From: Thermodesulfobacteriaceae bacterium UBA6232
GTDB lineage: Bacteria > Desulfobacterota > Thermodesulfobacteria > Thermodesulfobacteriales > Thermodesulfobacteriaceae
Direction of reading: 5' to 3'
Assembly: GCA_002441555.1 (NCBI GenBank)
Contig: DJWK01000045.1
Location: forward strand, 1 to 12,426
Length of the DNA: 12,426 bases
Of the stretch, positions 6,609 through 12,052 are shown in pieces. Numbering within the stretch: position 1 is the stretch's first letter; each line of letters opens with the position of its first letter. Made by a program: the position numbers and the translations under genes. The notes under the pieces are model-generated. The model was given only the letters and a program-made list of their open reading frames with translations. It searched no databases and was not told the origin of the DNA.

Positions 6609-7765
6609 AACCTTCCCTCCTCTCTTTCAAGTTTATAAAATTCTTCAAGATATTTTACAAAAATTTCCTCAAGCTTTGGATCAAGGGCCTTTCCCTCAAC
6701 AAACTCATAAAACTCCCTGAAAAGTTCTTTTTCTTCAAAACTCATATCTTCAATGTCAAGAACTTCAAGATTTATCTCTCTGTAAATCTCCTTTCGATTT
6801 TCATATTCCAAAGAAAGAAGCCTCGGAAACTTTTCTTTTAGACGTTCATAGGCATTAAAAATCGGCATTTCATCCCGAAGAATAACCTTTACATAGGTAT
6901 CAGTTCTCGGTGATTTCAAAATCTCTTCAAAAAACCCCTTTATAAGTTTAAGCTCATAGCTTGGAGAAAGGGGAATAAATTGAGAAGATAAAATTTTGTG
7001 CTCCTTTATTTCAAAGAGATAAACTCCCCTTTTTTCACTAAAATTTTCAAAGGAATAGGGAAGAGGGGCACCAGGATAAAAGATTTTATCTTTTGCCTTT
7101 TGGGGACGATGAAGGTGACCAAGAAAAACATAGTCAAATTTTTTAAAAAGACTTTGAGAAATCAAATAATCAAAGGATAAACCCTTTATTTGAATTTCTT
7201 CCCCAGAATAACTCCCCTCGGAAGTGGCAAAATGAGAAACAAGAATAGAGGGGCTCTTTACAGAAAGAATCTCAAAAAGCTTCCCAAGTAGATTGCCAAG
7301 GTTTGCCTCGGGAAGTTCAATAAAAACTCCATCGTTTTTAATTTTTTCTAATAATTCATAAAAGGGAAGATAGGGCAAAAGATGAAGGAAAATTTTTTCT
7401 CCACTCTCATTTTGAAAGACAAAGGGATTAAAAAAATAGCGAAGATCATCTAAAATAAGAATTCCTGCAAGTTCAAGAAAAAACTTATGAAGGGCCGTTC
7501 TTCTTGAATCGTGATTCCCGAGGATGAAAATAGAGGGTATCCTAAGGGTGGCAAGTTTTCTAAGAAGCTCTTCAAAGAGAAAAAGGGTTTCCTGATCAGG
7601 AAGGGGCTTATCAAGAATATCTCCAGCAACTATAAGAAGATCTGGTTTTATTTCTTTTAAAAGAGGAAAAAAGGAGTCTTCAAAAAAGGTGGCCTGTTCA
7701 TTTATAAGTTTTGCCGAGTAAAGGGATTTGCCAAGATGCCAGTCTGAAGAAAGAATAATTTTCAT
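6599..7765 (-). CDS. sbcD: SbcD/Mre11-type DNA repair exonuclease
   Basis: SbcD is the metallophosphoesterase subunit that, with the SMC-like ATPase SbcC, processes DNA ends and hairpins. The 388-residue protein carries the calcineurin-type metal ligands in order: SSDWHLG (D8, H10), VAGDILD (D49), LGNHDS (N84, H85), LVSHF (H178) and FLGHLHRPQ (H217, H219). YPGAPLPYSFEN follows near 230-241 and is characteristic of SbcD. The C-terminal third forms the less conserved capping region. No sbcC neighbour is visible, and dapB follows directly with overlap. SbcC may be encoded elsewhere. The ATG overlaps the rlmE stop in ATGA. A YhaO-like nuclease is an alternative, but the YPGAPLPYS segment favours SbcD. 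Confidence 0.92.
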   Translation of the reverse strand: MKIILSSDWHLGKSLYSAKLINEQATFFEDSFFPLLKEIKPDLLIVAGDILDKPLPDQETLFLFEELLRKLATLRIPSIFILGNHDSRRTALHKFFLELAGILILDDLRYFFNPFVFQNESGEKIFLHLLPYLPFYELLEKIKNDGVFIELPEANLGNLLGKLFEILSVKSPSILVSHFATSEGSYSGEEIQIKGLSFDYLISQSLFKKFDYVFLGHLHRPQKAKDKIFYPGAPLPYSFENFSEKRGVYLFEIKEHKILSSQFIPLSPSYELKLIKGFFEEILKSPRTDTYVKVILRDEMPIFNAYERLKEKFPRLLSLEYENRKEIYREINLEVLDIEDMSFEEKELFREFYEFVEGKALDPKLEEIFVKYLEEFYKLEREEGRLCL

Positions 7766-8394
7766 TTTTTGTTAAGACCGATTATAAAGAGTTCTTTGCT
7801 TCCCTTTCTTGTTGCCTTTGGCCTAAAAATTTTAACACTTAGGAAGATTTTTTCAAATTCTTTGCGCACCTTGGGAAGCTCTGGCCCATCAAAGATTTTG
7901 ACAATGGCAGAACCTCCCTCTTTTAAAAGCTCTTTACAAAGCTCTAAAGCCTTCATTGCAAGTTCTACGCTTCTTAGGTGATCGGTAGTCTCAATTCCTG
8001 TGGTTTTTGGGGCCATATCACTCAAAATTACATCAAATTGAGTTATTCCGAGTTCTTCAAAGTCCTTTTTTGTAAGGGTAAAAACATCCTTTTGCATAAA
8101 AAGAAATAATTTTGAGTGAAATTTAACTGGTTCTATGTCAACCCCTACCACTTTTCCTTGAGGCCCAACGATTTCGCAAACAAACTGGGACCATGAACCA
8201 GGACTTGCCCCAAGATCAAGCACCTTGAAGCCCGGTTTTATGACTTTAAATTTTTCTTGGATTTCCTTTAATTTAAATACCGAACGAGCAGGGTAACCCT
8301 TTTCTTTAGCAAGGGCTGCCCACTTGTCAAACCAGGGATTTTTCTTAAGTTTTTTCATTCTTTTCTTTTTATCCGAGGTTTTCTTTTTTGACAA
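7762..8394 (-). CDS. rlmE: 23S rRNA 2'-O-methyltransferase RlmE (FtsJ/RrmJ)
   Basis: RlmE methylates the 2'-O of a uridine in the A-loop of 23S rRNA (U2552 in E. coli) using SAM. The 210-residue product has the K-D-K-E catalytic tetrad (K41, D126, K166, E201) in ARSVFKL, LSDMAP, IVKIFDG and KELFI, and a SAM-binding DLGASPGSWSQ at 60-70. The first 18 residues are very lysine-rich. The start is TTG at 8394, preceded by AGAAGG 4 bases upstream. An ATG at 8358 would give a 198-residue form that keeps every motif but has a poorer binding site. The 5' end lies within the direct repeat that flanks the toxin-antitoxin pair, so the native upstream region of this gene has been rearranged. It heads the long operon. 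Confidence 0.94.
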   Translation of the reverse strand: MSKKKTSDKKKRMKKLKKNPWFDKWAALAKEKGYPARSVFKLKEIQEKFKVIKPGFKVLDLGASPGSWSQFVCEIVGPQGKVVGVDIEPVKFHSKLFLFMQKDVFTLTKKDFEELGITQFDVILSDMAPKTTGIETTDHLRSVELAMKALELCKELLKEGGSAIVKIFDGPELPKVRKEFEKIFLSVKIFRPKATRKGSKELFIIGLNKK

Positions 8395-8493
8395 GATACC
8401 TTCTTATTACAAGACTCCTCTTATGGAAGGAGTTCTTCACCTGGATAATAAATCTCAAAATCTCTTTAAGATCCTTTAGGGCTCCCTTCAAGG
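8363..8493. repeat. Direct repeat copy 1, covering the rlmE start
   Basis: Positions 8363-8477 match 9181-9295 at 113 of 115 bases, with differences at 8437 and 8448. Weaker similarity continues to 8493. The offset is 818 bases and the orientation is the same. This copy includes the first 11 codons of rlmE, its TTG start, its ribosome binding site and a hairpin. The vapC stop lies about 10 bases beyond its right end. The two copies bracket the toxin-antitoxin pair. Confidence 0.93.
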
Positions 8494-8503
8494 AGTCAAT
8501 ATC
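8369..8503 (-). pseudogene. Possible gene remnant in repeat copy 1
   Basis: In the frame just after the vapC stop, the minus strand stays open for about 45 codons and ends at TAA (8369-8371) inside rlmE. A TTG at 8491 would give a peptide containing KDLKEILRF and RSLVIRRYLV. The same frame is open in the other copy. Both well-aligned base differences between copies change the residue (K to E, I to T), which argues against strong selection on it as a protein. It may be the tail of a gene that once overlapped rlmE, or chance. No family is recognised. Confidence 0.25.
8411..8437 (-). promoter_or_regulatory. Hairpin in the rlmE leader, present in both repeat copies
   Basis: The transcript would fold AAG-(A)-ACTCCT with AGGAGT-CTT around an 8-base loop, giving nine base pairs with one bulged base. 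It ends about 11 bases before the AGAAGG of rlmE. The copy at 9229-9255 keeps the fold: its one change in the stem turns an A-U pair into a G-U pair. There is no U-run, so it is not a standard terminator. A role in rlmE expression or in stabilising the upstream vapC mRNA end is inference. Confidence 0.4.
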
Positions 8504-8881
8504 TTACAAAAATACAATCTCCACATCGTTTATCCTTTCAAAATCCTTATCCATTGTAACTACTTTCAAGCCATAATATTTAGCAATACTATACTGATAA
8601 GCGTCATCAAAATCTAAATTCATGTTTTTTCTTATCTTCACAACCTCCCCATACTGTTCTATCGGTAGTGAGAGCAGTCTGATATTGGGCATGATATCTT
8701 CAATGAATTTCTGAAAAATCTCCTCTTTTCCATATCTGAACAGAATCACACCGATGGAGTGCAAGGAAAAATCTGTAATGTTTAGATGGGCTATATTTTT
8801 ATTCAAAAAGCTCTTACAATTTTCTTTCTTATTCTGCCCCAAAAGGATTTCTAAAAATACGTTTGTATCTATTAAAAACAT
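8504..8881 (-). CDS. VapC-like PIN-domain toxin
   Basis: The product is a 125-residue PIN-domain protein, probably an RNase toxin that cleaves RNA when its antitoxin is lost. The N-terminus FLIDTNVFLEILLGQ supplies the first catalytic aspartate (D5). TDFSLHSIGVILF follows (D37), then LDFDDAYQYSIAKYYGLKVV (D90, D92, D93) and TMDKDF (D111, D113). I chose ATG at 8881 because it overlaps the antitoxin stop as TAATG, has GGAG upstream and begins right at the PIN strand. A GTG at 8890 would add three residues. It is co-transcribed with the DUF2281 gene, and the pair lies between two direct repeats. The RNA target is not predictable from sequence. Confidence 0.9.
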   Translation of the reverse strand: MFLIDTNVFLEILLGQNKKENCKSFLNKNIAHLNITDFSLHSIGVILFRYGKEEIFQKFIEDIMPNIRLLSLPIEQYGEVVKIRKNMNLDFDDAYQYSIAKYYGLKVVTMDKDFERINDVEIVFL

Positions 8882-9093
8882 TATCTCCACTCCAAAGCTT
8901 TATGTTGTAACTCAACGGATGTGAATTTCTCCCGCAGTTCTGATAAACCTCCTTCCCAGTCAAACTTAAGCCCTTTCGCCTTAATCTCTTTGCCTTTATA
9001 CTTCTTGAGGAGGAACTCTATATAATCTAAAACCTCCCTCCTTAAATCTTCTGGAAGCTCTCGTATTTTCATTTCGATCTCCCTTTCGTACAT
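8881..9093 (-). CDS. DUF2281-type antitoxin paired with the PIN toxin
   Basis: The 70-residue protein has the DUF2281 plan: an amphipathic helix reading LPEDLRREVLDYIEFLLKKY (13-32), a charged linker, and the C-terminal GLKFDWEGGL plus the signature ELQHKALEWR. The family partners with PIN toxins. The C-terminal part would wrap and inhibit the toxin and the N-terminal part may bind the operator, by analogy with VapB-like antitoxins. The ATG at 9093 has GGGGG 8-9 bases upstream. A second ATG at 9072 with GGGAG before it is also possible. Its stop overlaps the toxin start, the usual antitoxin-first order that keeps the pair coupled. Autoregulation is expected but no operator palindrome was identified. 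Confidence 0.88.
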   Translation of the reverse strand: MYEREIEMKIRELPEDLRREVLDYIEFLLKKYKGKEIKAKGLKFDWEGGLSELREKFTSVELQHKALEWR

Positions 9094-9108
9094 AATTTTT
9101 ACCCCCTT

Positions 9109-9159
9109 TTAGATATCTTTAAGCTCCTCAAAGTTCATTGTTTTTCCAAAACCTCCCAT
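9109..9159 (-). CDS. Possible 16-codon leader peptide or gene tail before the antitoxin
   Basis: A short frame reading MGGFGKTMNFEELKDI ends 15 bases before the antitoxin ATG. An AAAGGAG lies 11-12 bases upstream of its ATG. The frame is open further back to the TAA at 9187-9189, so it could instead be the tail of a lost gene brought in with the toxin-antitoxin pair. I do not recognise it, and a peptide this short may be chance. Confidence 0.25.
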   Translation of the reverse strand: MGGFGKTMNFEELKDI

Positions 9160-9180
9160 TACAAGTTTAACTCCTTTTAG

Positions 9181-9311
9181 TTCTTTTTATCCGAGGTTTT
9201 CTTTTTTGACAAGATACCTTCTTATTACAAGACTCCTCTTATGGAAGGAGTTCTCCACCTGGATAGTAAATCTCAAAATCTCTTTAAGATCCTTTGTTGC
9301 TTCCCTCAAGG
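9181..9311. repeat. Direct repeat copy 2, upstream of the toxin-antitoxin pair
   Basis: This is the partner of 8363-8493 in the same orientation. It carries the TTG and the first ten codons of rlmE, then diverges and meets a stop at 9177-9179, so it encodes only an 11-residue rlmE stub. The region is otherwise without a clear gene. Homology is near perfect up to 9295 and decays to 9311. It marks the outer edge of the inserted or duplicated segment. Confidence 0.93.
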
Positions 9312-9345
9312 CCGTCTTTGGATTTCTACCTTTATTATGCTGTAG
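9187..9345 (-). pseudogene. Possible gene remnant in repeat copy 2
   Basis: This is the counterpart of the open frame in copy 1. It runs from just after an in-frame TAG (9346-9348) to TAA (9187-9189), about 52 codons, with a TTG at 9309. It reads into the same RSLVIRRYLV tail. There is no ATG and no convincing binding site. If the copies derive from a gene that lay upstream of rlmE, this is the outer and more complete remnant, but the upstream part is broken by the TAG. I recognise no family. Confidence 0.25.
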
Positions 9346-9457
9346 CTACCTGAAAAAAATTGTAATGAGCAAGGACGCCCTTTTCTACAAAATCTTGACA
9401 AACTCTTTTTTTAAAGTTTTATTAGTTATTTAACAAAACTAATTTTAGGAGGAAAAA
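9312..9457 (+). promoter_or_regulatory. Intergenic region with promoter for the C4 protein gene
   Basis: The stretch 9094-9457 holds no full gene. Its left part is the antitoxin leader and repeat copy 2. Its right part has a plus-strand promoter: TTGACA at 9395-9400, a 17-base spacer, then TTTATT at 9418-9423, a moderate -10 match. AGGAGG at 9447-9452 lies 5 bases before the ATG at 9458. No operator or riboswitch fold was evident. Confidence 0.6.
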
Positions 9458-9778
9458 ATGAAAATTGAAATTGAAGGAGCGGTGGTGAAACTCATTCCAG
9501 AAAATAAAAGGGAAACCCAGGAATTAAATAAACTCTGGGAACTTGTTGCCAGATGTGAGGAGGAAAATAGAAAACTTCTTCCCCTTGGGATGTATGTGCC
9601 GGGAAGTTCCCCCTATGCTCAATTTTATGTAGAGGGCCTTTCTGCCAAGGCAGATCCTCAAAAAAGTGTGCGGAAAGTTCGCTACGTCTGTATGATTTGT
9701 AATCGCATGGAGGAATACTCTGAGGATAGGCCAACTCCTATTTGTTGCGGCCAGCCCATGTACAACATGGATACATAA
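9458..9778 (+). CDS. 106-aa protein with desulforedoxin-like C4 metal site
   Basis: The N-terminal 70 residues are not recognised. They include a helical segment (ETQELNKLWELVARCEEENRK) and a LGMYVPGSSPYAQFYVEGLS stretch. The C-terminus has C78-x2-C81-x14-C96-C97 in YVCMICNRMEEY…PICCGQPM. This resembles desulforedoxin and the N-terminal domain of desulfoferrodoxin (C-x2-C, 15 residues, CC), which bind a single iron in a tetrahedral C4 site, though a zinc ribbon is equally possible. There is no superoxide-reductase domain. The protein is cytosolic, with no signal peptide. It has its own promoter and a very strong AGGAGG. It is transcribed towards the FlhB-like gene, with 5 bases between the two stops. 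A redox or electron-transfer accessory role in an anaerobe is a guess. Confidence 0.8.
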   Translation: MKIEIEGAVVKLIPENKRETQELNKLWELVARCEEENRKLLPLGMYVPGSSPYAQFYVEGLSAKADPQKSVRKVRYVCMICNRMEEYSEDRPTPICCGQPMYNMDT

Positions 9779-9783
9779 TAAAG

Positions 9784-10074
9784 TTATTTGCTTTTAAAGG
9801 AAGTTAATACCTTTTCTTTAAGTTTTTCATTGAGTCTGTATGCCCAGGCAAGAACTGCAGCAACTGCCTGATAGAGTTCTTGCGGAATAGGTTTGTTTAG
9901 TTCCAGTTTGTAAAGTTCTTTAACAAGTTTTGAATCTTCTTTAATGGGAATACCCTTTTCTTTAGCGATATTAATAATAAGCTCTGCAAGATATCCCTTT
10001 CCCTTGGCAACAACTTCTGGTGCCCCCTTTTCTGGTTCATATTTTAGGGCAACAGCAAGCTTTTCCTCATCCAT
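9784..10074 (-). CDS. Stand-alone FlhB C-terminal (EscU/YscU-type) domain protein
   Basis: The 96-residue protein matches the cytoplasmic C-terminal domain of flagellar FlhB: AVALKYEPEKGAPEVVAKGKGY (7-28), IAKEKGIPIKEDSKLVKELY (36-55), then IPQELYQAVAAVLAWAYRL. In FlhB this domain follows an autocleaving NPTH motif. Here the protein starts just past that point and lacks NPTH and all membrane helices. Free-standing versions (such as Bacillus YlqH) are known, and their role is unclear. No flagellar gene is visible in this window. The ATG has no good Shine-Dalgarno, and the AT-rich region upstream is shared with the divergent FBPA/P promoter. Confidence 0.88.
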   Translation of the reverse strand: MDEEKLAVALKYEPEKGAPEVVAKGKGYLAELIINIAKEKGIPIKEDSKLVKELYKLELNKPIPQELYQAVAAVLAWAYRLNEKLKEKVLTSFKSK

Positions 10075-10079
10075 TTTGG

Positions 10080-10108
10080 TTTACTTTTAATACAGTTTAT
10101 GCTATAAT
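10080..10108 (+). promoter_or_regulatory. Extended -10 promoter for the FBPA/P operon
   Basis: TTTACT (10080-10085) and a perfect TATAAT (10103-10108) are separated by 17 bases. TG one base before the -10 makes an extended element (TGCTATAAT). Transcription would start near 10115, leaving a leader of about 55 bases. A second TATAAT at 10125-10130 has no matching -35. GGAGG at 10161-10165 lies 5 bases before the start codon. Confidence 0.7.
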
Positions 10109-10170
10109 GAATTATAAAACCTATTATAATAATCGGAAAGGAATTCAAAATCCCTTAAAAGGAGGGGTCT

Positions 10171-11310
10171 ATGAAGATTACTTTATCGGTTATTAAGGCA
10201 GATATTGGAGGTTTCGTTGGGCATTCAGCAGTCCATCCGGAGGTGTTAAATAGAGTTAAAGAGGTTGCCCTTGAAGCCAAAGATAATGGAATAATAAAGG
10301 ATGTTTCAGTTCTTGTTTGCGGAGATGACATAGCTTTGGTTATGACCCATACTAAAGGGCTTGATTCTTCAGAGATTCATGAGGTGGCCTGGAATGCCTT
10401 TAAAGAAGGAACTGAGGTGGCTAAAAAGTTAAAGATGTATGGAGCTGGGCAGGACTTACTTTCTGATGCCTTTTCTGGAAATATAAAAGGGATGGGGCCC
10501 GGAATCGCTGAGATGGAATTTGAAGAGAGAAAAAGCGAACCAGTTATTGTCTTTTTTGCGGATAAAACCTCCCCCAGTGCCTGGAATCTTCCTCTCTATG
10601 AGATGTTTGCCGATCCTATGAACACGGCAGGGCTTGTTATTGATCCCTCCATGCATGATGGTTTCATTTTTGAAGTTATGGATGTTTATACAGGAATGAG
10701 TATCAAACTAAATACCCCTGAGGAACTTTATGATCTATTGGTTTTTATTGGTGCAACCAGCAGATATTGTGTTAAAGCAGTTTATAGGAAAAAAGATGGT
10801 GAAATTGCAGCGGTTGCCTCAACGCAAAAACTTTCTCTTATGGCGGGAAGATATGTAGGTAAAGATGATCCTGTTTTGATTGTAAGGTGTCAGAGTGGAT
10901 TTCCAGCGGTTGGGGAAGCCCTTGAGCCCTTTGCAAGACCATGGTTTGTTGAAGGTTGGATGAGGGGTTCCCATACAGGGCCTCTTATGCCTGTTTCTTT
11001 TGCTCAGGCCAAACCCACGCGCTTTGACGGGCCTCCAAGGGTTATTGCCGCAGGCTTCCAGATTTGCGAAGGAGAACTTATTGGGCCTTCGGATCTCTTT
11101 GATGATCCTGCTTTTGATCAGGCAAGGATGGATGCAAGCCTTATGGCCAATTATCTCCGCAGACAGGGAATCTTTGAACCACACAGGCTTCCACCAGAAG
11201 AAATGGAATACACAACCCTTCCCAAAGTCCTTGAGAAACTCAAAGATAGATTTAAGCTTGTTGATACAGGAAAACCCAAAATTTCTTTAGAGGGAGAAGT
11301 GGCTGAATAA
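10171..11310 (+). CDS. fbp: Bifunctional fructose-1,6-bisphosphate aldolase/phosphatase
   Basis: This archaeal-type (class V) enzyme condenses the triose phosphates to fructose-1,6-bisphosphate and then dephosphorylates it to fructose 6-phosphate, making gluconeogenesis unidirectional. The 379-residue protein is near full family length. The Mg ligands appear as D11 in KADIGG, H18 in VGHSA, D52-D53 in CGDDIA, Q94 in GAGQD and D131 in FFADKTSP. The aldolase residues Y228 and K231 (Schiff base) lie in GRYVGKDDPV. These correspond within one position to the residues known from the Sulfolobus and Thermoproteus enzymes. RPWFVEGWMRGSHTGPLMPV is also typical. It starts its operon with a strong promoter and GGAGG, and its stop overlaps the YkgJ-type gene in TAATG. 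Presence suggests autotrophic, heat-loving metabolism. Confidence 0.97.
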   Translation: MKITLSVIKADIGGFVGHSAVHPEVLNRVKEVALEAKDNGIIKDVSVLVCGDDIALVMTHTKGLDSSEIHEVAWNAFKEGTEVAKKLKMYGAGQDLLSDAFSGNIKGMGPGIAEMEFEERKSEPVIVFFADKTSPSAWNLPLYEMFADPMNTAGLVIDPSMHDGFIFEVMDVYTGMSIKLNTPEELYDLLVFIGATSRYCVKAVYRKKDGEIAAVASTQKLSLMAGRYVGKDDPVLIVRCQSGFPAVGEALEPFARPWFVEGWMRGSHTGPLMPVSFAQAKPTRFDGPPRVIAAGFQICEGELIGPSDLFDDPAFDQARMDASLMANYLRRQGIFEPHRLPPEEMEYTTLPKVLEKLKDRFKLVDTGKPKISLEGEVAE

Positions 11311-12050
11311 TGCATATTCCTCATTATAATTTTGTCTTTGACCCAAAGGACTTAACCCTTGAAGACGAATTTTCTTTTAACTGCTATAAAGGAATTGTTT
11401 GCTTTAATAAGTGTTGTTATGATGTAAAACTTGTTCTCTCTCCCTATGACCTTTTAAGGCTTAAAAAAAATCTTAAACTTACAACAAGCGAATTTGTAGA
11501 AAAATATGGAGAGTTTTATATCGGGGAAGTAACCCAGCTTCCAGTGATATCCATAAATATGAACCCCCATGATTATAGTTGTCCCTTTTTGGCAGAGCCA
11601 GAGGGCTGCAGGGTTTATCCTGATAGGCCCTCTGCGTGCCGTATTTATCCCCTTGCCAGATACTTTGCTGAAAATGAAAAGGGCGAAAAGCTTGAGCTTT
11701 ATAAAATCATAAGGGAAACCCACTGTAAAGGCCATTATGAAAATAGACCCATTAAGGTAAAAGATTATCTTGAAGAACAAGGACTTTATGTATATCACCA
11801 TTTCAATGACCTATGGGGAGAGGTGGTTCTCAAAAGGCAAAAGTTTTCCCATATACCTCTCACAGGAGATATCCTTGATCTCATCTATCTTTTGGCCTAT
11901 GATCTTGAAGAATTAAGGGATGAAATAAAAAGCGATTCTCTTCCTTATTTTTTACATGAAGATTTAAACCTGAGTGACGAAGAGCTTCTTGAAAAAAGCT
12001 TAAAAATAATAAAGGACGAAATTCTTACCGAAGAAAATCTTAACTGGTAA
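11310..12050 (+). CDS. YkgJ-family cysteine-cluster protein
   Basis: The 246-residue protein matches the YkgJ/CxxCxxCC putative zinc- or iron-chelating family. Its eight cysteines are C25, C31, C35, C36, C91, C100, C110 and C139. They sit in NCYKGIVCFNKCC, SCPFL, GCRVYPDRPSACRIYPLARY and THCKGH, which are the family landmarks. About 100 residues beyond the cluster are acidic and helical and not recognised. No membrane segment or signal is visible. The family probably holds a metal or Fe-S cluster, but its reaction is unknown. The start overlaps the FBPA/P stop in TAATG with only a distant GGAG, so translation is probably coupled. The TolR-like gene begins 2 bases after its stop. Confidence 0.9.
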   Translation: MHIPHYNFVFDPKDLTLEDEFSFNCYKGIVCFNKCCYDVKLVLSPYDLLRLKKNLKLTTSEFVEKYGEFYIGEVTQLPVISINMNPHDYSCPFLAEPEGCRVYPDRPSACRIYPLARYFAENEKGEKLELYKIIRETHCKGHYENRPIKVKDYLEEQGLYVYHHFNDLWGEVVLKRQKFSHIPLTGDILDLIYLLAYDLEELRDEIKSDSLPYFLHEDLNLSDEELLEKSLKIIKDEILTEENLNW

Positions 12051-12052
12051 AA

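Noticed and set aside
8481..8493. Short CTCC/GGAG inverted repeat after vapC as a terminator
   Set aside because: Only four pairs with no U-run, and the pairing is not kept in the other repeat copy.
8388..8576. Plus-strand frame beginning MTRYLLITRLLLWKEF, with a near twin at 9206-9433
   Set aside because: The shared start is the direct repeat read on the other strand. The tails are unrelated, one being antisense to vapC and the other crossing the promoter of the next gene. Neither looks like a real protein pair.
8363..9311. Insertion sequence or CRISPR-like explanation for the repeat pair
   Set aside because: There are two copies only, in direct orientation, 818 bases apart, with no transposase, no terminal inverted repeats and no spacer periodicity.
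9796..9815. Possible terminator (AAAGG, 9-base loop, CCTTT) between the convergent genes
   Set aside because: The stem is only five weak pairs and lies inside the FlhB-like coding region. Not enough to call.
10819..11184. 121-codon minus-strand frame opposite FBPA/P
   Set aside because: The plus strand here encodes the conserved C-terminal part of the enzyme. The opposite frame has no family motif.
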